DNA from: an uncultured Oscillospiraceae bacterium
GTDB lineage: Bacteria > Bacillota > Clostridia > Oscillospirales > Oscillospiraceae
Direction: 5' to 3'
DNA: 64,000 nt
NCBI GenBank assembly: GCA_934597255.1
Contig: CAKTQV010000010.1
Location: forward strand, 1 to 64,000
Shown here: piece after piece, positions 1 to 8,741 of the stretch
How positions within the stretch are numbered: position 1 is the first letter of the stretch
Layout of the letters: each line of letters starts with the position of its first letter
The notes under the pieces: model-generated
Seen by the model: the letters and a program-made list of their open reading frames with translations, nothing else
Told to the model about the DNA's origin: nothing
Database searches by the model: none
Position numbers and translations under genes: made by a program

Positions 1-31
1 AAGACCGGCTGCCGTTTTTTATAGACAGGGC

Positions 32-1993
32 TCAAAGAGAGGAGGTCAGACCAAAGACGTTGCGGTTGAGCTTCTGGATGTTGCCGACCTTGTTGCAGTC
101 GCCGATCAGATGGCAGCGCACGCCGGGAACGAACAGCGCTTCAGCCTCGCTGCGGCAGGACTGCATCCCGGAGGCGAGGATGACGGTATCGCAGTCGATG
201 CGGTGCTCGGCGCCGTCCCCGGCGCGGAACACGACGCCCGTGCCGTCGATAGCGGTCACGTCGCAGGAGGTGTAGGGCTTGAAGTTCGGAAGCTTCTCCC
301 ACTGCTCGCGGAACATGGAATAGTAGTGGATGGGGGTGGAATCCATGGCGATCAGACGCCGGCGGCCGATGATGGAGATGTCCACGCCGCGGCGGGCGAA
401 GTAGATGCCGGTCTCGGCGCCGATCTCGCCGCCGCCGACGATCACGGCGGACTTGCCGACCTTTTCGGGCGCCTCGTAGGCTTCCTTGAAGGTGAGCACG
501 TTGCCTCCGTGCACGCCGGGGATGGGCGGGCGCTTCGGCTCCGCGCCGACGCCGATCAGGATCTCGTCATAATCGCCCTGCTCGAGCAGCTCCCGCGTGG
601 CGCGGGTGTTCATGAGCACCCGGATGCCGGGGCGCTTTTCGAGCTGATGGACGAGCCAGTCGCGGTAATCGCGGAGCGTCCACTTGAAGTCCACATGCTT
701 TGTGATCTCGATCTGGCCGCCGAGTGTGCCGGACGCCTCGTATACCGTCACGTCGTGGCCGCGGTCGTGCAGGTAGATGGCCGCGCGCATACCGGCGGGG
801 CCGCCGCCGACGATGCCGATCTTCTTTTTCCCGTCCGGCTGCTTCACGATGCGGGGCAGCATATGCTCGATGCCCCACGTCGGGTTGACGGAGCAGCAGG
901 GGATCATGGGGTCGGCCTCGCTGGAGCGGTGGCACTTGTTGCAGCGCAGGCACGGGATGATGTCGTCCTCGCGGCCCTCGACCATCAGCTTGACCCAGTC
1001 GGGGTTGGATATCCAGGAGCGCGCCATGCCGATCAGATCGCACTTCCCGGAGCGGAGAGCCTCCTCGCCGAGCTCGGGAGTGCTGAAGCCGCCGACGGCC
1101 ATCAGCGGGATGACGCCGCCGGATTTTTCCTTGATCTCGCCGCACAGGTCGAGCCAGGGGGTCTTTCTCAGCTCAAAGGGGATGGGATGCGCGGGATCGA
1201 GCAGGGGCGCCTTGATCTGCAGCATATCAAAGCTGCCGACGGCCATCCGGACGTATTCCGCCACGTCGTCCGTGGTCAGACCGCCCTCGCCCTCCGGGTC
1301 GCAGCCGCTGATGCTGGCCTCGACGATGAAGTCCTTGCCGCACTTTTTCTTGATGAGGTCGGCAATGAGCTTGGGATAGCGGAAGTTGTTTTCGAGACTG
1401 CCGCCGTATTTGTCGTCGCGCTGGTTGGAGATCGGCGAGAGGAAGCGGCCGAGCGGCATCATGCGGTAGGCCATGTGCAGGAAGCAGCCGTCGAAGCCGC
1501 AGTCCCTCGCCATCAGCGCGATGAGGTCGGTGTAGGTCTCGGCATACTCCTCCAGCATTTCGATGGGCGCGGTCTTGAGATCGCTGCGCGTGCCCCATTC
1601 CATCCCGTGCGGGGACAGCCACTGGTTGGGCAGACCGCCGCACACATCGTAGCCCTGCGGCAGATGAAGGTGCATGTTGACCGTTGCGAGCGAGGAATAC
1701 ATATGGATGCCGTCGACCATGCGGGCGATGGCCTGGCGGTTGCCGGCCTTCATCATATCGAAGTCGCTCCCGCCGTCGCCGCCCTGGTCGTAATACATGG
1801 TCATGCCGTTGACGGTCATCATGGCCGCGCCGTTGCGGGCCTTGCCTTCATAGTAGGCAAAGAGCGTATCCGTGGGGAACGGCTCCGTGGCGCGGTTGAG
1901 ATGCATGCCGCTGGGCGTGGAGATCATGCGGTTTTTCAGCACGCGGGTCCCCAGCGTGATGGGGGAGAGCAGGTGTTCGTATTTGCAGGCCAT
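32..1993 (-). CDS. OYE-type NADH:flavin oxidoreductase with 4Fe-4S and FAD domains (cassette A)
   Basis: This is a 653-residue protein of the 2,4-dienoyl-CoA reductase / BaiCD-BaiH / trimethylamine dehydrogenase family, which reduces activated C=C bonds using FMN, a 4Fe-4S cluster and FAD. The FMN TIM barrel spans about residues 1-345 and has the FLSP...YGGSLEN segment near 184-201. The cluster cysteines are C348, C351, C354 and C366 or C367. The nucleotide-binding motif GGGPAGM lies near 396-402. The ATG at 1993 is chosen because AAAGGAG sits 8 nt upstream; longer in-frame starts lack a site. It is the last gene of the importer operon, 28 bp after the 5'-nucleotidase-domain gene. The loop after H173 (HMAYRMMPLGRF) has one residue more than its paralogues and is not FadH-like. 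The substrate is unknown. Confidence 0.88.
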   Translation of the reverse strand: MACKYEHLLSPITLGTRVLKNRMISTPSGMHLNRATEPFPTDTLFAYYEGKARNGAAMMTVNGMTMYYDQGGDGGSDFDMMKAGNRQAIARMVDGIHMYSSLATVNMHLHLPQGYDVCGGLPNQWLSPHGMEWGTRSDLKTAPIEMLEEYAETYTDLIALMARDCGFDGCFLHMAYRMMPLGRFLSPISNQRDDKYGGSLENNFRYPKLIADLIKKKCGKDFIVEASISGCDPEGEGGLTTDDVAEYVRMAVGSFDMLQIKAPLLDPAHPIPFELRKTPWLDLCGEIKEKSGGVIPLMAVGGFSTPELGEEALRSGKCDLIGMARSWISNPDWVKLMVEGREDDIIPCLRCNKCHRSSEADPMIPCCSVNPTWGIEHMLPRIVKQPDGKKKIGIVGGGPAGMRAAIYLHDRGHDVTVYEASGTLGGQIEITKHVDFKWTLRDYRDWLVHQLEKRPGIRVLMNTRATRELLEQGDYDEILIGVGAEPKRPPIPGVHGGNVLTFKEAYEAPEKVGKSAVIVGGGEIGAETGIYFARRGVDISIIGRRRLIAMDSTPIHYYSMFREQWEKLPNFKPYTSCDVTAIDGTGVVFRAGDGAEHRIDCDTVILASGMQSCRSEAEALFVPGVRCHLIGDCNKVGNIQKLNRNVFGLTSSL

Positions 1994-2021
1994 GTGGGTA
2001 ACTCCTTTCGACTTGAGCAGA

Positions 2022-2894
2022 TTATTCTGTAATGACATTGAATTCAGTGGTTGGTTTTTCAAACAGGCTTCGGCGTTCCCTGCCGCGGTATTTTGCGCCC
2101 ATGATGAACGCGCCGATCGCGCAAAGCAGGATCAGCAGCCCGTTCAGACCGAGCTCGGACGCGATGGTAACGTCCGCCGAGCCGATCCGGGTGACGCGCT
2201 CCGCGTCCGTATAGTCGCCCATTTTTCCGGCGGCGACGTAGTCGGCCAGCGCGCCGCAGGCGGTCAGACCGGCCGGCTGGCCCTCGATCGGGTCGCCGTA
2301 GCTTCCGTAGCCGCCGGAGAGCAGGTGATCGGTGCAGACGAGGCGGAGCGTCCGGCTGTCGCCGCGCGCGAGCTTTTCGCCGGAATCGAGCGTCAGCGTG
2401 CGTATCCGCTGTCCGACCGGGGCCGAGACGTCGTAGCGAAGCGTGCAGCCGGACAGCTGCGGAAAGGCGCCAAAGGCGGACGCGCTTTCGTCTACGCAGA
2501 GGCTGCGAAGGTCTACGCACATATGCGACAGGCAGAATTCCAGCAGCGCGTACAGCTGATCGGCGGTGACGTCCGCCGTCACGAGCGGCCTGTCCGCGGT
2601 GAAGACAAAGCGGAGCTCGTCCCATGTCGCGGGGCCGGGGCGCAGGTTGCCGGCAAGGTCTCCGCCGCTCATCACGGCGATATCCGCCCCGGCCGCCGCC
2701 CGGGCTGCGTCCGCGACCGCCGCGCCGAGACCGGAATCGTCGCACAGGGAGCCGGAGCCGGTGTTCGACGGAGTGAAGGTCTCCACCTGTCCGATTACGG
2801 CGCCGTCCGCCGCGGCGGCGGAAACGCCGGCTGTGAGCAGCAGGACCAGCAGCGCGAGGATCAGCGCCTGCTTTCTGAGTTTCTTAAAGCTCAT
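2022..2894 (-). CDS. Membrane-anchored solo 5'-nucleotidase C-terminal domain protein (cassette A)
   Basis: The 290-residue product has a signal peptide (about 1-28, AxA-type end) and an extracellular domain (about 30-240). Motifs typical of the UshA/5'-nucleotidase C-terminal (substrate-binding) domain are DIAVMSGGDL (71-80), FPQLSG (144-149), YDVSAPVGQR (154-163) and LLSGGYGSYG (191-200). A single TM helix (about 248-267) and a basic cytoplasmic tail follow. The metallophosphoesterase domain that carries the catalytic metals in 5'-nucleotidases is absent, so it may bind rather than hydrolyse a ligand. Its ATG lies inside the last codons of the upstream ATPase gene (11 bp overlap), indicating translational coupling. 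A paralogue occupies the same place after the ATPase gene at 53829-54671. The role as an accessory receptor of the importer is inference. Confidence 0.75.
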   Translation of the reverse strand: MSFKKLRKQALILALLVLLLTAGVSAAAADGAVIGQVETFTPSNTGSGSLCDDSGLGAAVADAARAAAGADIAVMSGGDLAGNLRPGPATWDELRFVFTADRPLVTADVTADQLYALLEFCLSHMCVDLRSLCVDESASAFGAFPQLSGCTLRYDVSAPVGQRIRTLTLDSGEKLARGDSRTLRLVCTDHLLSGGYGSYGDPIEGQPAGLTACGALADYVAAGKMGDYTDAERVTRIGSADVTIASELGLNGLLILLCAIGAFIMGAKYRGRERRSLFEKPTTEFNVITE

Positions 2895-3846
2895 TGATCT
2901 GTTTTACATGGTGGCAGGTCACGAAATGTCCGGGCAGGACCTCCGTGTACTGCGGCTGCACCGTGCGGCACGTTTCGCTTGCGTAGGGACAGCGCGGCGC
3001 GAAGCGGCATCCGGGCTTGGGGTCAATGGGCGAGCTGAGCTCTCCCTGCAGGAGGATGCGGTCGGGCCGATGGCGCACGTTCGGCACCGGGATGGCGGAG
3101 AGAAGGCCCTTGGTGTAGGGATGCAGCGGACGCTGGAAAAGCTCCCGCGCCGCGCATTTTTCCACCATGCAGCCGACGTACATCACGAGGATCTCGTCGG
3201 AAATATGCTTGACGACAGACAGATCGTGCGTGATGAACATATAGGTCAGACCCTGCTGCTCCTGCAGGTCCTGCAGAAGATTGAGTATCTGGGCCTGAAT
3301 GGACACGTCCAGCGCGGATACCGGCTCGTCGCAGACGATGAATTTCGGGTTGAGCGACAGGGCGCGCGCCACGCCGATGCGCTGGCGGCGGCCGCCGTCA
3401 AGCTCATGCGGATAGGAAAACGCGAATCTCCGGGCCAGACCCACGGTGTCCATCAGCTCGAACACGCGGTCGTAAAGCTCGTTTTTTGTCCTGTACACAC
3501 GGTAGGCGCGCAGCGGATCGGCGATCAGGTCCGCGACGCACATACGGGGATTGAGAGAGGAAAACGGGTCCTGAAAGATGATCTGCATATTGCGGCGCAG
3601 CTTTTTTCGCTCCCGGACGCTCACATGCGTAACGTCCTGTCCGTCGAAAAACACCTTGCCGCCGGTGGCCTCGGTCAGACCGAGGATGGTGCGGCCGAGC
3701 GTGGATTTGCCGCAGCCGGACTCGCCCACGACGCCCAGCGTCCCGCCGGTGCGGATCGTGAAGCTGACGTTGTCCACGGCGTGAAGCATGCCCGAAGAGG
3801 TGCGGAAGTATTTTTTCAGATTCTCAACGCGGATCAGATCGCTCAA
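2884..3846 (-). CDS. Peptide/nickel-type ABC importer ATPase, DppF/OppF-like (cassette A)
   Basis: A 320-residue ATPase of the oligopeptide/dipeptide importer family that powers uptake through the two permeases encoded upstream. It has Walker A GESGCGKST, Q-loop FQDPFSSLNP, Walker B IVCDEPVSALD, the switch histidine in FITHD, and the C-terminal OppF-type extension with clustered cysteines (CRFAPRCPYASETC). The signature motif reads LDGGRRQR rather than LSGGQ, so the usual serine is aspartate; the paralogue at 52877-53842 shows the same change. The start is TTG at 3846, preceded by GGAGG, and it overlaps the upstream ATPase stop by 4 bp. Substrate cannot be read from the sequence. Confidence 0.9.
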   Translation of the reverse strand: MSDLIRVENLKKYFRTSSGMLHAVDNVSFTIRTGGTLGVVGESGCGKSTLGRTILGLTEATGGKVFFDGQDVTHVSVRERKKLRRNMQIIFQDPFSSLNPRMCVADLIADPLRAYRVYRTKNELYDRVFELMDTVGLARRFAFSYPHELDGGRRQRIGVARALSLNPKFIVCDEPVSALDVSIQAQILNLLQDLQEQQGLTYMFITHDLSVVKHISDEILVMYVGCMVEKCAARELFQRPLHPYTKGLLSAIPVPNVRHRPDRILLQGELSSPIDPKPGCRFAPRCPYASETCRTVQPQYTEVLPGHFVTCHHVKQINEL

Positions 3847-4814
3847 GTTCCTTCCTCCTTCCCGATCCTGTGGCAGCGGACGAAATGGCCCGGCTCGGCT
3901 TGCCGGTACGCGGGCTTCTCCTGCAGGCAGCGCTCCGTCACATAGGGGCAGCGGGGGTGGAACGCGCAGCCATCCGGCAGATCGGACGGGTCGGGCATCA
4001 GTCCTTCGATGGGGCTGAGCCGGCGGACCTCCTTGTCCAGGCTCGGAAGCGAGCCGAACAGGCCGATCGTGTAGGGATGCAGCACGTTTTCAAATACCTG
4101 ATAAATGTCGCCGTATTCCACGATCTCGCCGGCATACATGATGGCCACCTTGTCGCAGGTCTCCGCCACGATGCCGAGATCATGCGTGATGAGGAGCATC
4201 GAGGTGCCCAGCCTGTTTTTCAGATCGCGCATCATTTCCAGCACCTGCGCCTGAATGGTCACGTCCAGCGCGGTCGTCGGCTCGTCGGCCAGCAGAAGCT
4301 TCGGCTTGCAGGCCAGGGCCATGGCGATGACGACGCGCTGCTTCATGCCGCCGGAGAACTGATGCGGATAGTCCGTGCTGCGCTCGGCGCGGATGCCGAC
4401 CATTTCCAGCATCTCCACGCTCCGCTTGATGGCCGCGGCCTTGGAGCAGCCCTCGTGCAGACGGATGACCTCGGCCACCTGCTCGCCGACGCGCATCGTC
4501 GGGTTGAGCGCGGTCATGGGATCCTGAAAGATCATGGATATCTCGTTGCCGCGCAGCTTTCGCAGCTCGCTGTCCCGTATCTGCAGGATGTCCTCGCCGT
4601 TATACAGGATCTCGCCGGAGACGATGCGTCCGGGCGGGTCGGGGATCAGACGCAGAATGCCGAGCGCCGTGGTGGTCTTGCCCGCGCCGGTCTCGCCGAC
4701 GAGGCCGAGGGTCTCGCCCTTTTCGATCGTGAGATCGACGCCGTTGACGGCTTCCACCGTCGCGTCGTCCGTCACATAATGGATCCTGAGATCCCGGATT
4801 TCCAATAAGCTCAT
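3843..4814 (-). CDS. Peptide/nickel-type ABC importer ATPase, DppD/OppD-like (cassette A)
   Basis: A 323-residue ATPase with Walker A GETGAGKTT, Q-loop FQDPMTALNP, an intact signature FSGGMKQR, Walker B LLADEPTTALD and switch LITHD, plus the oligopeptide-transporter C-terminal cysteine region (CAFHPRCPYVTERC). It would form a heterodimer with the downstream ATPase, which has the altered signature. The ATG at 4814 is preferred over the GTG six bases upstream because GGAGG then lies 8 nt before it. Its stop overlaps the next gene by 4 bp and the permease gene ends 13 bp upstream, so it lies mid-operon. Confidence 0.9.
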   Translation of the reverse strand: MSLLEIRDLRIHYVTDDATVEAVNGVDLTIEKGETLGLVGETGAGKTTTALGILRLIPDPPGRIVSGEILYNGEDILQIRDSELRKLRGNEISMIFQDPMTALNPTMRVGEQVAEVIRLHEGCSKAAAIKRSVEMLEMVGIRAERSTDYPHQFSGGMKQRVVIAMALACKPKLLLADEPTTALDVTIQAQVLEMMRDLKNRLGTSMLLITHDLGIVAETCDKVAIMYAGEIVEYGDIYQVFENVLHPYTIGLFGSLPSLDKEVRRLSPIEGLMPDPSDLPDGCAFHPRCPYVTERCLQEKPAYRQAEPGHFVRCHRIGKEEGT

Positions 4815-4827
4815 CGACACATCCTCC

Positions 4828-5715
4828 TTACTGCTTCAGACGCGGGTCGAGCGCGTCGCGCAGACCGTCGCCGAACACGTTGAAGCCAAACAGCGTCAGC
4901 ACGATCGCCACGCCCGGGAAGGTCACGAGCGGCCAGTAATCGCGGATATACTGGCGGCCGAAGGCGAGCATCGCGCCCCATTCCGCCGTCGGTTCGGAGA
5001 TGCCGAGGCCGATGAAGCTCAGCCCGGAGATCGCCAGGATATTCCCGCCGATGCGCAGCGTGCATTCGACGAGAATGGGCGCGAGCGTGTTGGGCAGGAT
5101 ATGCTTGAGCATGATGCGCGCGTTGCCGGAGCCGGTTGCCAGCGCGGCCTCCACATATTCCTGATCCCGGAGGGACAGCACGCTGCCGCGAATGACGCGG
5201 CACACCATCGGGATGCCCGATATGGCGATGGCCAGCGCCGTGTTGAACGTACCCGCGCCGAGCGCCGCCATGATGGCGATGGCAAGGAAGGTGCTTGGTA
5301 TGGCCATGATGATGTCCATGATGCGCATGACGATGAAATCGTACTTTCCGCCGAAGTAGCCGACGGTTATGCCGATCAGGATGCCGAGCACGGTGGAGAT
5401 GACAAGGCTCACCAGACTCACGAGCAGCGACGTCCGGCCGCCGTAGAGGATGCGGCTGAGAATGTCGCGGCCGTAATTGTCCGTGCCGAGGGGATGCTCC
5501 AGGCAGAGCGGGGAGAAGCGGTTGGACATTTGCAGCTCATAGGGGTCGTAGGGCGCGATCACGTTGGCGAAAACCGACGACAGGATCAGGATCACGACCA
5601 TGGCGAGGCCGACCATGGCCAGCTTGTTTTTGCGCAGGCGGCGGAACACGTCTTTCCACTGGCCGTGCTTTTTCATTTCGTCGATGCCGACTTCCGCGGC
5701 GGGCTTTTTAGCCAT
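4828..5715 (-). CDS. Peptide/nickel-type ABC importer permease, DppC/OppC-like (cassette A)
   Basis: A 295-residue inner-membrane subunit. The N-terminal cytoplasmic stretch and first TM helix (RLRKNKLAMVGLAMV) match the OppC N-terminal domain. The LGTDNYGRDILSR motif follows, and the EAALATGSGNARIMLKHILPN coupling-helix region contacts the ATPases. The C-terminus GDGLRDALDPRLKQ is typical of the family. The ATG overlaps the upstream permease stop by 8 bp. With the neighbouring permease it forms the translocation channel. Confidence 0.92.
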   Translation of the reverse strand: MAKKPAAEVGIDEMKKHGQWKDVFRRLRKNKLAMVGLAMVVILILSSVFANVIAPYDPYELQMSNRFSPLCLEHPLGTDNYGRDILSRILYGGRTSLLVSLVSLVISTVLGILIGITVGYFGGKYDFIVMRIMDIIMAIPSTFLAIAIMAALGAGTFNTALAIAISGIPMVCRVIRGSVLSLRDQEYVEAALATGSGNARIMLKHILPNTLAPILVECTLRIGGNILAISGLSFIGLGISEPTAEWGAMLAFGRQYIRDYWPLVTFPGVAIVLTLFGFNVFGDGLRDALDPRLKQ

Positions 5716-6724
5716 TCGTCGAACCTCCTTCCGCAGCCTCCGTCATCTGTTTTTCCAGAAGCTTTTTCTTGCGCTTCGGGCTTTCATACTGCGCCCGGAT
5801 GCGCGGGTCGATAAAGGCGTAGCACAGGTCGACCAGAAGATTGGCGAAGCATACGCAGGCGCTCAGCACGAGCACGACGCCCAGGATCACGGGATAATCG
5901 CGGTTGTTGATCCCCTTGAGCAGATAGGTGCCCATGCCGGCGATGTTGAAGATGTTCTCAATGATGACCGAGCCGCCGAAGAGCTGGCCGAGGCCGACGC
6001 CCGTGATGGTGATGACGGGAATGAGCGCGTTTTTCAGCGCGTGGCGCCGCGTGATAACGCTCTCGCGCAGACCCTTGGCGCGCGCCGTGCGGATATAATC
6101 CTGCCGGATCACCTCCAGAACGCTCGAGCGCGTCATGCGGGTGGTGCCGGCGAGCGTTGCCATCGCCATGCTGGCCACGGGGAGAATGTAGTTTTTCCAT
6201 CCGTTCAGACCGCTGGCCGGCAGCAGGTTCAGCTTGACGGAGAACAGCAGGATCAGCATCATGGCGAGCCAGAAGCCGGGCGCCGCGGCGAAGAACATGG
6301 AAAGCACCGTCACGCTGTAGTCCGCCAGCGAATACTGCTTTGTCGCGGAGATCAGCCCGAAGCCGATGCCGACGATCATTGACAGGATCATACTTATGAT
6401 GCCAAGCTTGACGCTTACCCAGATCCGCGAGCGGATCTCCGCGCCGACCGGCAGGCCGTAGGTGTACGAGGTGCCGAAGTCGCCGTGCAGCACGATGTTC
6501 TTCACATACTGGAAATACTGCGCTGCGAAGCCCTTGTCGAGCCCCATCTTCTGCTGCAGCGCCTCGTATTGCTCCTCATACTGCTCCTGTGAGAGATTGG
6601 AGTTGGAAAGAATGATCTCGACCGGGTCGCCGGGCGTGAAGTAGCTGATCGTGAACACGATCAGCACGACGCCGAGCAGGACCGGGATCATCCACAAGAT
6701 GCGCTTGATGATATATCTGAGCAC
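5708..6724 (-). CDS. Peptide/nickel-type ABC importer permease, DppB/OppB-like (cassette A)
   Basis: A 338-residue membrane permease with an OppB/DppB-type N-terminal TM helix (LRYIIKRILWMIPVLLGVV), FTPGDPVE after it, and the coupling-helix segment around RTARAKGLRESVITRRHALKN shortened here to its core RTARAKGL. The GTG at 6724 is preferred because AAAGGAGG is 7 nt upstream, whereas the ATG further upstream has no such site. It follows the binding-protein gene after a 77-bp gap containing a hairpin, an arrangement that usually lets the binding protein be made in excess over the membrane subunits. Confidence 0.92.
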   Translation of the reverse strand: MLRYIIKRILWMIPVLLGVVLIVFTISYFTPGDPVEIILSNSNLSQEQYEEQYEALQQKMGLDKGFAAQYFQYVKNIVLHGDFGTSYTYGLPVGAEIRSRIWVSVKLGIISMILSMIVGIGFGLISATKQYSLADYSVTVLSMFFAAAPGFWLAMMLILLFSVKLNLLPASGLNGWKNYILPVASMAMATLAGTTRMTRSSVLEVIRQDYIRTARAKGLRESVITRRHALKNALIPVITITGVGLGQLFGGSVIIENIFNIAGMGTYLLKGINNRDYPVILGVVLVLSACVCFANLLVDLCYAFIDPRIRAQYESPKRKKKLLEKQMTEAAEGGSTNG

Positions 6725-6753
6725 GGAAACGCCTCCTTTGCGGGCAAACAATG

Positions 6754-6779
6754 TTCAAGGCCGCCTTGGCGGCCTTGAA
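6754..6779 (-). promoter_or_regulatory. Intercistronic hairpin between binding-protein and permease genes
   Basis: A perfect inverted repeat, TTCAAGGCCGCC / GGCGGCCTTGAA with a 2-nt centre, lies 22 bp after the binding-protein stop. No T-run follows it on the minus strand, so it reads as an mRNA-stabilising or attenuating structure rather than a strong terminator. Confidence 0.55.
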
Positions 6780-6801
6780 TCGGTTGTGCGTCGGGTTGGG
6801 A

Positions 6802-8448
6802 TCACTGATAGAGGCAGTAAACGAAGCGAAGGTTCGCGGCGTTCGGGGAGATGATGTCGGCGCCGGCCCAGCGGGTGTTGTTGTAAACATAGGCGCCGTA
6901 GACCTCGGCGATGGGGACCGCGTAGAAGTGATCCTTCATGTACTGCTGGACCTCGCCGTACAGCTCGGCGCGCTTCGAAGTGTCAAGCGTGTGGCGCGCG
7001 TCCGCGAGCAGCTGGCAGATCTCCGCGTCGGACTGCAGATTCATGTTCGGCAGGGTGCTGGTGGGCTCGAAGTTGCCGAGCGCCAGATACGGCTCATGGG
7101 CGCTGTTGCCGTTGGGATAGCGGGAGAAGTGAAGGTCGCCGTCGCCGGCGGACGTGCCGGCAAAGAAGGTGGCCATATCGGTCACGGTCGTGGTGAGCGA
7201 GATGCCGATCTGTTCAAGGTAGGCGCGGATGACTTCGCATTCCTGCACATACAGGTTGTCCGTGAAGATGCAGATCTCGACCTCTTTGCTGCCGGTCACC
7301 TTGTCGGCGTATTCCTTGGCCAGCTCGGGATCGTATTCATACTGGCCGACGTTCCTGTACATGTCGCCCATGGTGGAGGCGAGGATGGAGGTCGCGGGCT
7401 TGCCGTAGTCCTCCCAGGCGGCGATGGCGACGTCGTCCCAGTTGACGCCGTAGGCGATGGCCGCGCGGAGATTTTCGTCCATGGTGGGGCCGTCGTCGAT
7501 GTCGAAGGTCAGCATCTGAACGTCGTCGTAGGGCAGAAGCACGCCGGTGATGGTGTCGATGCCCTCGTTTTCAATGCGGGCGTAATCGACGGAGTCGATC
7601 TGGAAGGCCATGTCGATGTCGCCGTTTTCCGCGTCGATGAACATGACGCTCTTGTCGTCATAGTGGATGCCGGTGAACTCCAGGATGTCGGAGTGGAAGT
7701 CCTGGTTCCAGTAGGTCCCCTCGGCGACCTCGGGCTTCTGCACGACGGTCGAGGACACGCCGGTCACATTCTCCTTCACCGTGTAGGGGCCGGTCCCGTT
7801 GGGGGAATAGTACCAGGCTTCGCCGTCCCAGCCGTTTTCCTCGACCCAGCTCTTGCACAGCACGGGCACGGCGAGATTGGCCAGCGCCGAGGCCTCGACG
7901 TCGTCCGTGACGAGATAGACGGTCATGCCGTCGTCGCCGACGTAGGATTTCTCCAGATTGAAAATGGCCAGCTTGCTGGCGTTGCGGGAGGCGCGCTCGG
8001 CCGAGACCTCGGACTGGATCGTGAACAGCAGGTCCTCGCCGGTCAGCGGCTCGCCGTTGCTGAACGTCACGCCGTCCTTGATCTTCATGACCAGCGTGTA
8101 ATCGTCCTGATAGCTGAAGTCCGCGATGTCGGAGGTGTATTCATAGGTGACGGGGTCGGTGTAAACGATGGGGTCGAACACGAGGAAGATGAGCTGGTCG
8201 CAGGACGAGGCGTTGTTGCCGTACAGGTAGGTCCCTATGGGGCCGGGAACGCCGAACGTCAGACTGGTCGCGACGGGCTCGCCGGCCTTCTCCGCGGTCT
8301 CCGGCGCGTCTGTGCCGGTCTCGGCGGGGGCTGCGGCCTCTTCGGCCGCTTCCGGCGCGGGGGCCTCGGCTTCCTTTTCCGCTGCGCCGCAGGCGCACAG
8401 ACTCAGAAGCAGGATGGATGCGAGGAGCAGAGCAACGATCTTTTTCAT
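6802..8448 (-). CDS. Extracellular solute-binding lipoprotein, SBP_bac_5 / DppA-OppA family (cassette A)
   Basis: A 548-residue binding protein of the peptide/nickel family that would capture the substrate outside the membrane. The signal peptide MKKIVALLLASILLLSLCAC ends in a lipobox whose last cysteine (C20) would be lipidated. A low-complexity E/A/T linker follows to about residue 60, then the SBP_bac_5 fold (for example LTFGVPG and IKDGVTFSNGEPLTGEDL). The ATG at 8448 has AGGAGG 7 nt upstream. It is the first gene of the operon, with a promoter about 100 bp upstream. The family binds peptides, nickel, heme, opines and other small molecules, so the ligand is open. Confidence 0.9.
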   Translation of the reverse strand: MKKIVALLLASILLLSLCACGAAEKEAEAPAPEAAEEAAAPAETGTDAPETAEKAGEPVATSLTFGVPGPIGTYLYGNNASSCDQLIFLVFDPIVYTDPVTYEYTSDIADFSYQDDYTLVMKIKDGVTFSNGEPLTGEDLLFTIQSEVSAERASRNASKLAIFNLEKSYVGDDGMTVYLVTDDVEASALANLAVPVLCKSWVEENGWDGEAWYYSPNGTGPYTVKENVTGVSSTVVQKPEVAEGTYWNQDFHSDILEFTGIHYDDKSVMFIDAENGDIDMAFQIDSVDYARIENEGIDTITGVLLPYDDVQMLTFDIDDGPTMDENLRAAIAYGVNWDDVAIAAWEDYGKPATSILASTMGDMYRNVGQYEYDPELAKEYADKVTGSKEVEICIFTDNLYVQECEVIRAYLEQIGISLTTTVTDMATFFAGTSAGDGDLHFSRYPNGNSAHEPYLALGNFEPTSTLPNMNLQSDAEICQLLADARHTLDTSKRAELYGEVQQYMKDHFYAVPIAEVYGAYVYNNTRWAGADIISPNAANLRFVYCLYQ

Positions 8449-8547
8449 TATAAATCCTCCTGTTATAATGTTGCTTTTTGCTTCCGGAGGGGCGCGGACT
8501 GCCATGCCGGTCGGGAAACGGCGGACACCTGCCCCACGATGATGTTA

Positions 8548-8577
8548 ATTATAAAATAAACAGAAGTTGTGTGTCTA
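8548..8577 (-). promoter_or_regulatory. Probable sigma-A promoter for importer operon A
   Basis: On the minus strand, TAGACA (8572-8577) and TATAAT (8548-8553) are separated by 18 bp and lie about 100 bp upstream of the binding-protein start. The paralogous binding-protein gene at 40509-42161 has a very similar promoter (TAGACA, 17 bp, AATAAT). Confidence 0.6.
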
Positions 8578-8714
8578 TTGTCGAAATAAATAAGCACTAT
8601 GCCCGTTTTCTATGTGAACCATTCCTTTTGTGCATACTATTTTCCATAATTATATAGCGCGGCGGTTATTGTCTCGGGCGTTCCGGGTCGGCGGAAAAAG
8701 AGACAAAGGCAGCG

Positions 8715-8741
8715 AAGGGGATGGCGGTATGCCATCCCCTT
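8715..8741 (-). terminator. Hairpin downstream of the M20 amidohydrolase gene
   Basis: An 11-bp perfect stem (AAGGGGATGGC / GCCATCCCCTT) with a GGTAT loop lies 64 bp past the amidohydrolase stop. The T-run on the minus strand is poor, so termination is only likely, not certain. Confidence 0.4.

Noticed and set aside
110..2032. A 640-codon open frame opposite the first OYE gene
   Set aside because: Translation is repetitive A/D/G/V/H-rich sequence with no motif; the minus-strand reductase fits the family fully.
8578..8700. A riboswitch or small RNA in the gap upstream of importer A
   Set aside because: The stretch is AT-rich without a recognisable aptamer fold, and its position relative to the promoter puts it outside the mRNA leader.
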